From Saccharospirillum salsuginis (GTDB taxonomy: Bacteria > Pseudomonadota > Gammaproteobacteria > Pseudomonadales > Natronospirillaceae), in assembly GCF_014651855.1 (NCBI RefSeq), contig NZ_BMXR01000013.1, positions 62,001-126,000 on the forward strand: DNA of 64,000 nucleotides. Reading direction: 5' to 3'. The position numbers and the translations under genes are program-made. A model generated the notes under the pieces. The model did not search any database, was not told where the DNA came from, and worked only from the letters and a program-made list of their open reading frames with translations. Positions 35,953 through 44,383 of this stretch are shown here, piece after piece; the stretch's first letter is position 1; each line of letters begins with the position of its first letter.

Positions 35953-36825
35953 TCAGGCTTCCACCGGCGCTTCCAGCCGGTTCACCTCGAACGCACGGAC
36001 ACGACGATTGTCGGCATTGATAACGCGGATGATGAGGTCGCCCAGGGTAATGGACTCGTCGCGCTTGGGCACCTTGCCGAACTGATGCATGATGATGCCG
36101 CCGATGGTGTCGAATTCCTCGTCGCTGAATTCGGTGCCGAAGTGCTCGTTGAAGTCTTCGATCGGTGTCAGGGCCTGAACCACGAAGCCGCCGCTGCCGT
36201 TGGGGCGGATATTGGCGTCGGCGGCGTCGTCGTGTTCGTCTTCGATCTCGCCGACGATCTCCTCGAGCACATCCTCGATGGTGACCAGGCCGGCGGTCTG
36301 GCTGTATTCGTCGACGACAACCGCCATATGGTTGCGGTTGCTGCGAAAGTCCTTGAGCAGAACGTTGAGACGCTTGCTTTCGGGGACAAAGTTGACCGAC
36401 CGAATGACGCTCTTGAGACGGCTTTGCATGTCGTCGAGGTTGAAGCTGGTTTGCAGGCCGAGGCCGAGCAGGTCCTTGGCGAGCAGGACACCGACGACCT
36501 CGTCGGAGTTTTCACCCAGTACCGGAAAGCGGGAGTGGCCGGAATCGACGATTTTCCCCAGCCATTGCTGAATGCTTTCATCGGTCTCCAGGCTGACCAT
36601 TTGCGAGCGGGGGATCATGATGTCACGGACGTGCATGTCCGAGACGTTCATGGCCCCTTCGATTATCTTGAAGGCTTCGCCGTCCAGGATGTCGCGTTCC
36701 TGGGCGTCTTTGAGCACGTTGAGCACGTCCTCTCGATCTTTGGGCTCCCCGGTGAAGGCGTCTGAAAGGCGTTCCAGCCAGGTTCGCTTCCCGGGGCCGC
36801 TACTCGTAGGTCGATCGTCGCTCAT
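35953..36825 (-). CDS. corC: CorC/HlyC-family CBS-domain protein (YbeX)
   Basis: A 290-aa soluble protein: HlyC/CorC start (LNVLKDAQERDILDGEAFKIIEGAMN), a CBS pair (about 65-185, MHVRDIMIPRSQMVSLETDES...), and the C-terminal CorC_HlyC domain (about 205-285). In E. coli CorC/YbeX is linked to Mg/Co resistance and to ribosome maturation. It follows ybeY by 38 nt in the conserved miaB-phoH-ybeY-corC order. The gene that normally follows, lnt, is not present downstream; a 200-nt gap and then the FIST gene lie there. Confidence 0.94.
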   Translation of the reverse strand: MSDDRPTSSGPGKRTWLERLSDAFTGEPKDREDVLNVLKDAQERDILDGEAFKIIEGAMNVSDMHVRDIMIPRSQMVSLETDESIQQWLGKIVDSGHSRFPVLGENSDEVVGVLLAKDLLGLGLQTSFNLDDMQSRLKSVIRSVNFVPESKRLNVLLKDFRSNRNHMAVVVDEYSQTAGLVTIEDVLEEIVGEIEDEHDDAADANIRPNGSGGFVVQALTPIEDFNEHFGTEFSDEEFDTIGGIIMHQFGKVPKRDESITLGDLIIRVINADNRRVRAFEVNRLEAPVEA

Positions 36826-36863
36826 GGCGTCAGTTTTCCTCTGTTGCTGTCGAGTCGGAGCCG

Positions 36864-37358
36864 TTATTCGGTCCGGTCTGTCCCTGATTCCTCGGGGAGC
36901 AGGTAAGGGTCGGGCAGGCCGAGATTGGCCAGAATGTCCCGTTCAAGCTGTTCCATGTGTTCGGCCTCATCCGCGTCGATGTGGTCATAGCCGAGCAAAT
37001 GCAAGGTACCGTGAACCACCATATGCGCCCAGTGGTGCCGTTCCGGTTTGCCCTGTTCGTGCGCTTCACGCCGCACCACCGGAGCACAAATGACCAGGTC
37101 GCCCAGCAGCGCCTGGAGTTCCTCGTCGTCGATGCCCTCGGGCACCTCGAACGGAAACGACAGGACATTGGTGGGGTAGTCCTTGTCGCGATAGGTCCGG
37201 TTCAGTGTCCGGCTTTCGGTTTCGTCCACCAGGCGCACACTGACCTCGGCCCGTTCGCGCCGTCCACTCAGGGCGGCCTGGAGCCAGGAGGTCAGTTGGG
37301 CGGCGTCGGGGAGGTCGTCCTGCGTGCTCGCGGACTGCAGATCCAGGGTCAGGTTCAT
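36864..37358 (-). CDS. ybeY: Endoribonuclease YbeY (16S rRNA maturation)
   Basis: A 164-aa metalloprotein needed for 16S rRNA 3' processing and ribosome quality control. The zinc/catalytic motif H-x3-H-x5-H reads VHGTLHLLGYDH. ALLGDLVICAPVV and SRTLNRTYRDKDYPTNVLSFPF are family landmarks. Its start overlaps the phoH stop by 4 nt, so the two are translationally coupled. Confidence 0.95.
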   Translation of the reverse strand: MNLTLDLQSASTQDDLPDAAQLTSWLQAALSGRRERAEVSVRLVDETESRTLNRTYRDKDYPTNVLSFPFEVPEGIDDEELQALLGDLVICAPVVRREAHEQGKPERHHWAHMVVHGTLHLLGYDHIDADEAEHMEQLERDILANLGLPDPYLLPEESGTDRTE

Positions 37359-38362
37359 TGGCTGTCGAGTTCGTCGTAGGCGTCCACGATGCGCTGGACC
37401 AGGGGGTGGCGAACCACGTCCTTGGATCCGAATTGGGTGATGCTGATGCCGTCCACGTTTTGCAGGATGGACAGGGCATGCGCCAGACCGGAGCTCTGAC
37501 CGCGCGGCAGGTCGACCTGGGTCGGGTCGCCATTGATGACGGCGGTGGAGCCGAAGCCGATGCGGGTGAGGAACATCTTCATCTGTTCACGGGTGGTGTT
37601 CTGGCTCTCGTCCAGAATGATGAAGGCGTTGCTCAGGGTACGGCCACGCATGTAGGCCAGCGGAGCGACTTCGATCACGTTCCGCTCGATCAGCCGGTCG
37701 ACTTTTTCGAAACCCAGCATTTCATAGAGGGCGTCGTACAGCGGCCGCAGGTAGGGGTCGACTTTCTGGCTCAGGTCGCCGGGCAGGAAACCGAGTTTTT
37801 CACCGGCTTCGACGGCGGGGCGTACCAGGACGATGCGTTTGATCTGGTCCTTTTGCAGCGCCTCGACGGCGCAGGCAACCGCGAGAAATGTCTTGCCGGT
37901 GCCCGCCGGACCGACGCCGAAATTGACGTCGTTGGTGAGGACGTTGTGCACGTAGGCGCGCTGGTTGGGTCCGCGCGGCTTGACCACGGACTTGGGCGTG
38001 TGCAGGACGTAGAGTTTGGTGTCGTGCAGTGGGCCATCGTCGGTGGTTTTGAGGGTTTCGACCTCGGAAGTCTGCAGGAAGAGGTTGATGGTGTCCGGCA
38101 GCAGGTCCTTGCCCCCTTTGGTTTCCCGATACAGACGCTTGATGATGTCTTCGGCGGCTTGGAGACTCTCGTCTTCGCCTTGAAGTTCAAAGCGGTTGCC
38201 CCGGTTGAGAACGCGGACGTCCAGGCGTTCTTCGATCTGCTTCAGGTTGTCGTTGGCCAGGCCGCATAGGCTGGCCAGTCGTTGGGGGTTGTCGGGCTGC
38301 AGCTCGAATTGCCGCAAACCCGCCACCGGAGTATCCGCTCCGGCCGTTGACTGGTTACTCAA
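37355..38362 (-). CDS. PhoH-like ATPase (YbeZ)
   Basis: A 335-aa cytoplasmic P-loop ATPase with Walker A GPAGTGKTFLA near residue 148, Walker B-type FIILDESQN, and an N-terminal nucleic-acid-binding region. YbeZ proteins interact with YbeY and are thought to help RNA processing. It is the first gene of phoH-ybeY-corC. Two GGA-hairpin repeats (copies 14 and 15) separate it from miaB. Confidence 0.94.
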   Translation of the reverse strand: MSNQSTAGADTPVAGLRQFELQPDNPQRLASLCGLANDNLKQIEERLDVRVLNRGNRFELQGEDESLQAAEDIIKRLYRETKGGKDLLPDTINLFLQTSEVETLKTTDDGPLHDTKLYVLHTPKSVVKPRGPNQRAYVHNVLTNDVNFGVGPAGTGKTFLAVACAVEALQKDQIKRIVLVRPAVEAGEKLGFLPGDLSQKVDPYLRPLYDALYEMLGFEKVDRLIERNVIEVAPLAYMRGRTLSNAFIILDESQNTTREQMKMFLTRIGFGSTAVINGDPTQVDLPRGQSSGLAHALSILQNVDGISITQFGSKDVVRHPLVQRIVDAYDELDSQ

Positions 38363-38479
38363 AGTGGGTCGAGTCCTCTTGGTCTGTCTCTATAGTTGCA
38401 AGGATACGCACGGTCCCCCGCTTGTCAAAATGCCATTGGTCTAAGAACGTGGCTGCTTATTCCCATTGGGTTGTGTTTC

Positions 38480-38620
38480 GTGCCAATGGTCCGCGACCGG
38501 CGCCTGGGTATGCTCTCTCCGGGTCGCTGTGAACCCCTCCATGGGCGCTAGACCGAAACATCCATGTTTCGGACTCCCCTGCGTGAGCATACCCAGGCAC
38601 CGGTCGCTCACCTTGGTACC
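38480..38620 (-). repeat. GGA-hairpin repeat, copy 14 (paired with copy 15)
   Basis: It runs from GTGCCA to GGTACC, with ends that also pair. Minus-strand hairpins are CCGAAACATGGATGTTTCGG (exact ACANGGANGU in the loop) and a CCATGGA-type loop. It is sense to phoH and likely in its 5' leader. One wobble is U-G on the minus strand. Confidence 0.86.
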
Positions 38621-38660
38621 AAATTCAACCATGCCCCCCTGGGAAGGGGATGTATGTTCG

Positions 38661-38800
38661 GCACGGCAACAAGCCCCTGAGGCGGAGGTAGCCCTCCCAG
38701 GGGATGTGGGCAGCAGGGATCGCTGCCGTCAAGCCCCCATGGATGGGTTCACGGCGGCCCCAGGGAGGGCTACCCCCGCCTCAGGGGCGAACCCAGCCAC
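38661..38800 (+). repeat. GGA-hairpin repeat, copy 15 (paired with copy 14)
   Basis: Arms 38673-38703 and 38758-38788 pair at 29 of 31 positions. The outer arms and the right flank (GGGGCGAACCCAGCCACGG) are nearly identical to copy 1, while the inner hairpin stem differs (GGCAGCAGGGATCGCTGCC). It is antisense to the miaB 3' end. Confidence 0.86.
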
Positions 38801-38811
38801 GGAATCTTCAA

Positions 38812-40176
38812 CTAATACGCCAAATCCTCATTAACGACCTCACCTCGCAAGCTGTTCGCGTACGCCTCGGTGATCTTCACCTGAACGAATTTCCCGATCA
38901 GGCTGTCGTCGTCGCACTCGAAGAAAGTGATCCGGTTGTTCTCGGTCCGACCGGACAGTTCCGCCGGATTTCGCTTGGACCGCTCGGTCACCAGGATGAT
39001 CTGGGTGCTGCCGACCATGCGCCGACTGATGCGCTGCGCCTGCTGGGTGATGCGGTCCTGGAGGATGGCCAGGCGCTGTTTCTTTAGCGTTTCAGGCGTA
39101 TCGTCGTCCAGCTGGGCGGCGGGTGTGCCGGGGCGCTGGCTGTAGACGAAGCTGAAGCTGTGGTCGAAACCGATGCGCTGGATCAGGTTCATGGTGGCTT
39201 CGAAGTCGGCTTCGGTTTCGCCGGGGAAGCCGATGATGAAGTCGGAGGAGAAGCTGATATCCGGGCGGTTGGCGCGGATGCGCTCCATCTTGTCGATGTA
39301 CTCCTCACAGGTATGGCCGCGTTTCATGGCGGCGAGTATGGCGTCGGAGCCGCTCTGGACCGGCAGGTGCAGGTGGCTGACGAGTTCGGGGACGTCTTTG
39401 TAGACGTCGACCAGGGATTCGCTGAATTCGACCGGGTGGCTGGTGGTAAAGCGGATGCGGTCGATGCCGTCGATCTGGGCGGCGAGGGTGATCAGCTCGG
39501 CGAGGTCGGCTTCGCCGCCGTCGTGCTTGGTGCCGCGATAGGCGTTGACGTTCTGGCCGAGGAAGTTGATTTCGCGCACGCCCTGGCTGGCGAGGTGGGC
39601 GACTTCGGCGATGACGTCGTCGTAGGGACGGCTGACTTCCTCGCCCCGGGTGTAGGGGACGACACAGAAGGTGCAGTATTTGGAGCAGCCTTCCATGATG
39701 GAGACGAAGGCGGAGACGCCGTCGCTCTTGGGCGCGGGCAGGTGGTCGAACTTTTCGATCTCGGGGAAGGTGACGTCGACCATGGCGATGCGGTTGCCGG
39801 CGCCGTTGACCGGGGTGCCGCTGGAAGCATCCAGCATGGTGGGCAGGCGGTGCAGGGTTTGCGGACCGAAGATCATGTCGACGTAGGGCGCGCGATCGGA
39901 GATGGCTTCGCCTTCCTGGGAGGCGACGCAGCCGCCGACGCCGATCTTGAGGTCGGGGTTTTTGGCTTTGAGCTGTTTCCAGCGGCCGAGCTGGTGGAAG
40001 ACCTTCTCCTGGGCTTTTTCGCGGATGGAGCAGGTGTTCAACAACAGGACGTCCGCGTCCTCGGCGTTGTCGGTCAACTCATAACCGTGGCTGTCACCGA
40101 GCAGGTCCGCCATGCGTGACGAGTCGTATTCGTTCATTTGGCAGCCGTGGGTCTTGATGAAGAGTTTCTTGGTCAT
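38812..40176 (-). CDS. miaB: tRNA-2-methylthio-N6-dimethylallyladenosine synthase
   Basis: A radical-SAM methylthiotransferase (454 aa) that adds a methylthio group to i6A37 of tRNA. The N-terminal UPF0004 domain has its cluster cysteines (KTHGCQMNEYDS, LLLNTCSIREKA, GGCVASQE). The radical-SAM motif is CSKYCTFC in EGCSKYCTFCVVPYTRG, and a TRAM domain ends the protein. It heads the usual miaB-phoH-ybeY-corC cluster but is split from phoH by 450 nt that contain two repeats. Confidence 0.97.
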   Translation of the reverse strand: MTKKLFIKTHGCQMNEYDSSRMADLLGDSHGYELTDNAEDADVLLLNTCSIREKAQEKVFHQLGRWKQLKAKNPDLKIGVGGCVASQEGEAISDRAPYVDMIFGPQTLHRLPTMLDASSGTPVNGAGNRIAMVDVTFPEIEKFDHLPAPKSDGVSAFVSIMEGCSKYCTFCVVPYTRGEEVSRPYDDVIAEVAHLASQGVREINFLGQNVNAYRGTKHDGGEADLAELITLAAQIDGIDRIRFTTSHPVEFSESLVDVYKDVPELVSHLHLPVQSGSDAILAAMKRGHTCEEYIDKMERIRANRPDISFSSDFIIGFPGETEADFEATMNLIQRIGFDHSFSFVYSQRPGTPAAQLDDDTPETLKKQRLAILQDRITQQAQRISRRMVGSTQIILVTERSKRNPAELSGRTENNRITFFECDDDSLIGKFVQVKITEAYANSLRGEVVNEDLAY

Positions 40177-40390
40177 GAGCCTTGTCGTCTTCGGTCAGTG
40201 AGGTTCAGGGCGCGCGATTATACGCCCTAGACCGCCTCGACCCAAATTCCGAACGTCATTCGAGCCGGGGAATCGTTAACCGGCGCCCCGGCCGTTGAAT
40301 CAAGCCGTGTCCGGGTCCATATAGCGAATGAAATTCGGTGCCGATTGACTGGGCACGGTTCCAATCCATAGACAGGATGTATCAACTGTT

Positions 40391-40720
40391 ATGACCGATA
40401 AAAAAGCCATCTATCGGGTAGCCTTTGTCAATCAGGACAAGGTGTACGAGGTGTATTGCGCCCGGGTCTTCCATAGCGACCTTTACGGGTTCATCGAGGT
40501 GGAGGAGATGATCTTCGGAGAACGCAGCAAGGTGCTGGTCGACCCCGGCGAGGAGAAGCTGCAGAAGGAATTCGCCGGTGTGAAGCGCAGCTACATACCG
40601 ATGCACGCCATCATTCGCATTGACGAGGTGGAGCAGGAAGGCGTCGCCAAGATCAGCGACAGTAAAGCCAGTCCGGTGGTGGCCTTTCCGGGCGGAAGTC
40701 CGGGTCGCAAGGGTGATTGA
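40391..40720 (+). CDS. DUF1820-family protein
   Basis: A 109-aa cytoplasmic protein beginning KKAIYRVAFVNQDKVYEVYCARV and containing SDLYGFIEVEEMIFGERSKVLVDPGEEKLQ and YIPMHAIIRIDEVEQEG, the pattern I associate with DUF1820, a small family conserved next to miaB in Pseudomonas relatives. No function is known to me. It is divergent from miaB across 214 nt. Confidence 0.8.
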   Translation: MTDKKAIYRVAFVNQDKVYEVYCARVFHSDLYGFIEVEEMIFGERSKVLVDPGEEKLQKEFAGVKRSYIPMHAIIRIDEVEQEGVAKISDSKASPVVAFPGGSPGRKGD

Positions 40721-40842
40721 CGGCATCTTTGCGTGCCGAAGACTGGCCGAATGAACCCAACCGTCTATACTCAACGTATAAATGGCATCGACGAGCAACC
40801 GGTCGGTGCTCACTTTGTCCTTGGCAACAAGAGGTTTTGGCT

Positions 40843-40977
40843 ATGTCCACTTTTCTGGCCATCGTCGCTCTGGGCGTAATGGCTCTGAGCCTGTACAAGC
40901 AGTCCCAACAGCCCAAACCCGTGCGCATCGAAGTCCGGGACGAACGCGCCGAATTGCGCGCACGCCGTCGTCGCTGA
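40843..40977 (+). CDS. Small single-pass membrane protein
   Basis: A 44-aa frame starting at ATG 40843 with GAGG seven nt upstream. It has one hydrophobic helix (FLAIVALGVMALSLY, residues 3-17) followed by a basic, Arg-rich tail (RAELRARRRR). The frame continues upstream without a stop, but that part has no ribosome site and an unlikely composition. Unknown function; a real small membrane protein is plausible from the ribosome site and composition alone. Confidence 0.5.
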   Translation: MSTFLAIVALGVMALSLYKQSQQPKPVRIEVRDERAELRARRRR

Positions 40978-40985
40978 GCGTCCAA

Positions 40986-41009
40986 CCCTGCCCGGACCCC
41001 GGGGCAGGG
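40986..41009. terminator. GC-rich hairpin at the convergent small-protein/MFS junction
   Basis: CCCTGCCC and GGGCAGGG form an 8-bp stem between the two convergent stops. No T run follows on either strand, so termination is uncertain. Confidence 0.35.
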
Positions 41010-41013
41010 CCGG

Positions 41014-42186
41014 TCAGAGTGCCGGCCGCCGAGCCCAGATCGTCATCATCCCCAGCAGCAGGACCGCCGGTAAGGTGGCCCACAACAGGGGACTCCAGCC
41101 CAGTTGGAACAACAGCCAGCCGGCGCCCAACGAGGCGGCCGCCTGGGTCCCGAATACCATGAAATCGTTCAGTGCCTGAACCCGAAACCGCTCCGCGCCA
41201 CGGTAGCACTGCGGCAGCAGGCTGGTGCCCGCCACAAACAGGAAATTCCACCCCACACCGAGCAGTATCAGGGTCGCGCCGTAATGGCCGACCGTGCGGC
41301 CGCTGAGTCCGGCGATGATCATGCCCGCGTATATGGCCATACCGGCGATCAGTAGACGGACGGGGCCGAAGCGACGGATCAACCAGCCGGTGGCCAGGGA
41401 AGGGACGAACATGGCCAGGATGTGGGCCTGTATGGCCGTCTTGGTTATGGCCAGGCTGTGGTGATCCATTTCGTGCATGCTGATCGGTGCGGCCGTCATT
41501 ACCAGACTCATGACGCTGTAGGAGACGGCTCCGGCCAATAAGGCAAGCCACAGCAAGGGCTGCGACAACAGGGCGGACCAGGCCCGGCCGTCGCCCTCGT
41601 GGATCGCCGCTTCCACCACCTCGGTGTCCCGGTAACCGAACAGGATCAACAGGCTGACTACCCCCTGCAACAGCGTCAGCAGCAGGAAGGAGCCCGCATA
41701 CGGCTGATCCAGCAGGTGCTCGCCACGGGCACCTGCTTCGGGCCCCACCAGGGCCGCGAATATCCCGCCCAGCAACAGCAGAGACACCGCCTGCCCCTGA
41801 CGTGATTCCTCGACGCCCTCCATTGCCGCGAATCGGTATTGATTGACGAACGCCATGTTGAAACCCAGACAGGCCGTGGCCAGAAGCAGCAAAAAGAACT
41901 GACCCTGAACCAGCGCCAAGAAGCCGATCAGGGTACCGGTAACGGCGACCAGGTTGCCCAGCAGAAACCCGAGGCGGCGACCAAAGCGACGCATGATCAT
42001 CGAGGCCGGGATGGTGCTCAGGGCTGTGGCCAGCACCAGCAGGGCCAGCGGCAGTGTCGCCAGACCGGGCGAGGGTGCCAGGCGGGCGCCGACCAGGCCG
42101 CCGATCAGAATGACCAGCGGCGGTGCCGTCATCGAGAACGCCTGCATGGCGATGAGTATCGACAGATTTCGGTTCAGAATGGGCAT
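41014..42186 (-). CDS. MFS transporter
   Basis: A 390-aa protein with about 12 membrane helices. The loop between helices 2 and 3 (MIMRRFGRRLGFLLGN) is a recognisable motif A, and helix 4-5 contains FNMAFVNQYRFAAMEG. The second half begins near LLAGAVSYSVMSLVMTAAPISM. Single-gene MFS carriers of this kind usually export small molecules; the substrate is unknown. Monocistronic. Confidence 0.82.
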   Translation of the reverse strand: MPILNRNLSILIAMQAFSMTAPPLVILIGGLVGARLAPSPGLATLPLALLVLATALSTIPASMIMRRFGRRLGFLLGNLVAVTGTLIGFLALVQGQFFLLLLATACLGFNMAFVNQYRFAAMEGVEESRQGQAVSLLLLGGIFAALVGPEAGARGEHLLDQPYAGSFLLLTLLQGVVSLLILFGYRDTEVVEAAIHEGDGRAWSALLSQPLLWLALLAGAVSYSVMSLVMTAAPISMHEMDHHSLAITKTAIQAHILAMFVPSLATGWLIRRFGPVRLLIAGMAIYAGMIIAGLSGRTVGHYGATLILLGVGWNFLFVAGTSLLPQCYRGAERFRVQALNDFMVFGTQAAASLGAGWLLFQLGWSPLLWATLPAVLLLGMMTIWARRPAL

Positions 42187-42316
42187 CGGGAGTCCTTATC
42201 GTTCCGGGCATTCAGGGGGGCGGAGTGTGAGCCTTTCAGCCACTGTAAGGTCAAGCGGCGAACAGTGTCCCACAGCCAGTCATCCAAGGCGAGACATGTG
42301 ACGTAGGTCTCTTTGG

Positions 42317-42344
42317 TTGAAATTTAACCAGTGGACTCTATAAT
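42317..42344 (+). promoter_or_regulatory. Sigma-70 promoter for the Bax-like gene
   Basis: TTGAAA (42317-42322), a 16-nt spacer and a perfect TATAAT (42339-42344) lie about 30-65 nt upstream of the start, which predicts a short leader. Confidence 0.65.
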
Positions 42345-42382
42345 CGCGCGGTTCGCAAAATGTCGAGTTGAAGAGGATATTC

Positions 42383-43156
42383 ATGCACATGCTCAGTCCA
42401 AGGACCTGGTTGACGGTCGTTTTTGCGTTTGGTTTCGAGCTGGCACTGGCCGAGCCGAGCGAAGCGGCACCGGCGGAATTGCCGGATATGGCCAGCATTA
42501 CCGACGTCTCCAAGAAGAAAGAGACTTTTTTCGAATTTCTGAATCCCATCGTTCAGAGCGTCAATCAACGCATCGAGGCCGAACGCGCCTGGTTGTTGCA
42601 GATGCGCCGGAAAGCCCGCCAGGGCCATGATTTCCTGCCCTGGCAGATCGAGACGATGGCCGAACTCGGCCGCCACTACGAAGTCGAGGCCGAGCCGGGG
42701 TCGGATTCGTATTTCGATGTGATGATGCACCGGGTCGACATCATTCCGGCCTCCCTGGTCCTGGCCCAGGCCGCGAACGAGAGCGCCTGGGGCACCAGCC
42801 GGTTCGCCGTGGAGGGGAATAATCTGTTCGGGCAATGGTGTTTTGCCGAAGGGTGCGGTCTCGTACCGGCGGGCCGGCCGGAAGGCGAAAGCTACGAAGT
42901 GAAGCTGTTCGATTCGGTGGCGGACTCGGTCGAGGCTTATTTTCAGAACGTCAACACCCACCCGCCTTATCGCGAGCTGCGTAACATTCGAGCGGAACTC
43001 CGCTATCTCGGCATGCCGGCCAGCAGTCTGGACCTGGTGTGGGGGCTAGAGGGCTATTCGATCCGGGGCGAAGAGTATATCCGCGAGCTGACCGAGATGA
43101 TTCGGTACAACGACCTCGGCCAATACGACGAACTGCCGTTCTACGCCCTTAACTGA
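42383..43156 (+). CDS. Bax-like protein with mannosyl-glycoprotein endo-beta-N-acetylglucosaminidase domain
   Basis: A 257-aa exported protein: signal peptide (residues about 1-24, cleavage near LALA-EPSEA), a short linker, then a glucosaminidase domain with AQAANESAWGTSRFAVEGNNLFGQWCF, where the Glu of NESAW is the likely catalytic acid. E. coli Bax has the same plan. Such enzymes cut the glycan strands of peptidoglycan in the periplasm. ATG 42383 follows AAGAGGA; a TTG at 42368 is in frame but less likely. A strong promoter lies just upstream. Confidence 0.9.
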   Translation: MHMLSPRTWLTVVFAFGFELALAEPSEAAPAELPDMASITDVSKKKETFFEFLNPIVQSVNQRIEAERAWLLQMRRKARQGHDFLPWQIETMAELGRHYEVEAEPGSDSYFDVMMHRVDIIPASLVLAQAANESAWGTSRFAVEGNNLFGQWCFAEGCGLVPAGRPEGESYEVKLFDSVADSVEAYFQNVNTHPPYRELRNIRAELRYLGMPASSLDLVWGLEGYSIRGEEYIRELTEMIRYNDLGQYDELPFYALN

Positions 43157-43166
43157 CCCGTTCCCG

Positions 43167-43193
43167 AAAGCGCCGGCCTCTTGCCGGCCTTTC
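43167..43193 (+). terminator. Probable terminator after the Bax-like gene
   Basis: GCCGGC-CTCTT-GCCGGC with flanking AAAG/CTTT lies 10 nt after the stop. The T run is short, so strength is uncertain. Confidence 0.5.
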
Positions 43194-43262
43194 CACCGGA
43201 GCCTCTTGCGCTCGCCCGCCAAAAGCCTTACAACATCGCCGGTATTTTCGACAGGAACCGCC

Positions 43263-43874
43263 ATGTTTACCGGTATTGTCCAGAACACGGCTCCCATTCG
43301 CTGGGAGTCGCAGTCCGAACAGCTCAAGACCCTCTCCCTGCCCCTGACGGAGCAGCAGCGCTCCGGTCTGGCCATTGGTGCCAGCATCGCCCTGAACGGC
43401 ACCTGCCTGACCGTCACGCGCATCGAGGATGACCGTGCCTGGTTCGACATCATGATGGAAAGCCTCCGGGTGACGAACCTGGGGGACTTGCGCGATGGCG
43501 ACCCGGTCAACGTTGAACGGGCCGCCCGTTTCGGCGACGACATCGGCGGCCATGTGATGTCCGGCCATGTGCATGCCACGGTCCCGGTGGTCGAGGTGGA
43601 ACGGCCCGAGAACAACTGCATCATCTGGTTTGGCCTGACCCCCGAATTGCGCGCCTACCTGTTCCCGAAGGGATATGTGGGTCTGAACGGCTGCAGCCTG
43701 ACCATCGGTGAAGTGCGCGACGACCGCTTCAATGTATTTCTGATACCGGAAACCCTGCAGGTGACCACTTTCGGCCAGGTCGAGGTTGGCCAGCGGATCA
43801 ATCTGGAGATCGATGCCCACACCCAGGCGATCGTCGATACCCTGAACCGCATGCGCGAGGCCGGCCAGCTATGA
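43263..43874 (+). CDS. ribE: Riboflavin synthase alpha subunit
   Basis: A 203-aa trimeric enzyme that dismutates 6,7-dimethyl-8-ribityllumazine to riboflavin. It consists of two similar lumazine-binding barrels: MFTGIVQNTAPI with LNGTCLTVTRIED in the first (about 1-95) and GLNGCSLTIGEVRDD in the second. The MFTGIV start is diagnostic, so ATG 43263 is chosen over the longer frame. Length is close to the E. coli enzyme (213 aa). It is translationally coupled to the acetyltransferase behind it (ATGA overlap) rather than to other rib genes, so a second copy in the rib operon elsewhere is possible. Confidence 0.93.
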   Translation: MFTGIVQNTAPIRWESQSEQLKTLSLPLTEQQRSGLAIGASIALNGTCLTVTRIEDDRAWFDIMMESLRVTNLGDLRDGDPVNVERAARFGDDIGGHVMSGHVHATVPVVEVERPENNCIIWFGLTPELRAYLFPKGYVGLNGCSLTIGEVRDDRFNVFLIPETLQVTTFGQVEVGQRINLEIDAHTQAIVDTLNRMREAGQL

Positions 43875-44344
43875 TCTTCGCCGGCGCACCGACCCGGGAG
43901 GTCGTCTGGCAATGTCCGGATTTCGACCACCTCGATACCCGTACCCTCTATGACCTGCTGGCTCTGCGCACGGCGGTGTTTGTCGTCGAGCAGAACTGTC
44001 CGTATCAGGAACTGGATGGCAAGGACGCGATGGCCTGGCATCTGATGGGGCACCAGGGCGGCGAGCTGGTGGCCACCGCGCGGATCCTGCCGCCCGGTGC
44101 CAGTTACGACAACCCCAGTATCGGCCGGGTCGTCACCGACCCGTCGGCCCGGGGGCAGGGGCTTGGCGTTAAGTTGATGGAGGAGGCGGTCAACCGCTGC
44201 CTGAACCTCTTTCCGGATACGCCCATCGAAATCGGCGCCCAGGCGCATCTGGTCGACTTTTACAGTCGGTTCAGGTTCAAACCCAACAGCGACACCTACC
44301 TGGAAGACGGCATTCCGCATCTGGATATGATTCGCCAGGCTTAA
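43871..44344 (+). CDS. GNAT-family N-acetyltransferase, ElaA-like
   Basis: A 157-aa acetyl-CoA-dependent transferase. LYDLLALRTAVFVVEQNCPYQELDGKD and ARILPPG are ElaA hallmarks; the acetyl-CoA loop is IGRVVTDPSARGQGLGVKLM. ElaA proteins have no established substrate. Its ATG overlaps the riboflavin synthase stop by 4 nt. It marks the left edge of the AT-rich islet that follows. Confidence 0.9.
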   Translation: MIFAGAPTREVVWQCPDFDHLDTRTLYDLLALRTAVFVVEQNCPYQELDGKDAMAWHLMGHQGGELVATARILPPGASYDNPSIGRVVTDPSARGQGLGVKLMEEAVNRCLNLFPDTPIEIGAQAHLVDFYSRFRFKPNSDTYLEDGIPHLDMIRQA

Positions 44345-44383
44345 TCAGGTACCACGTACACCTGATAATACCGATCATTAGTA

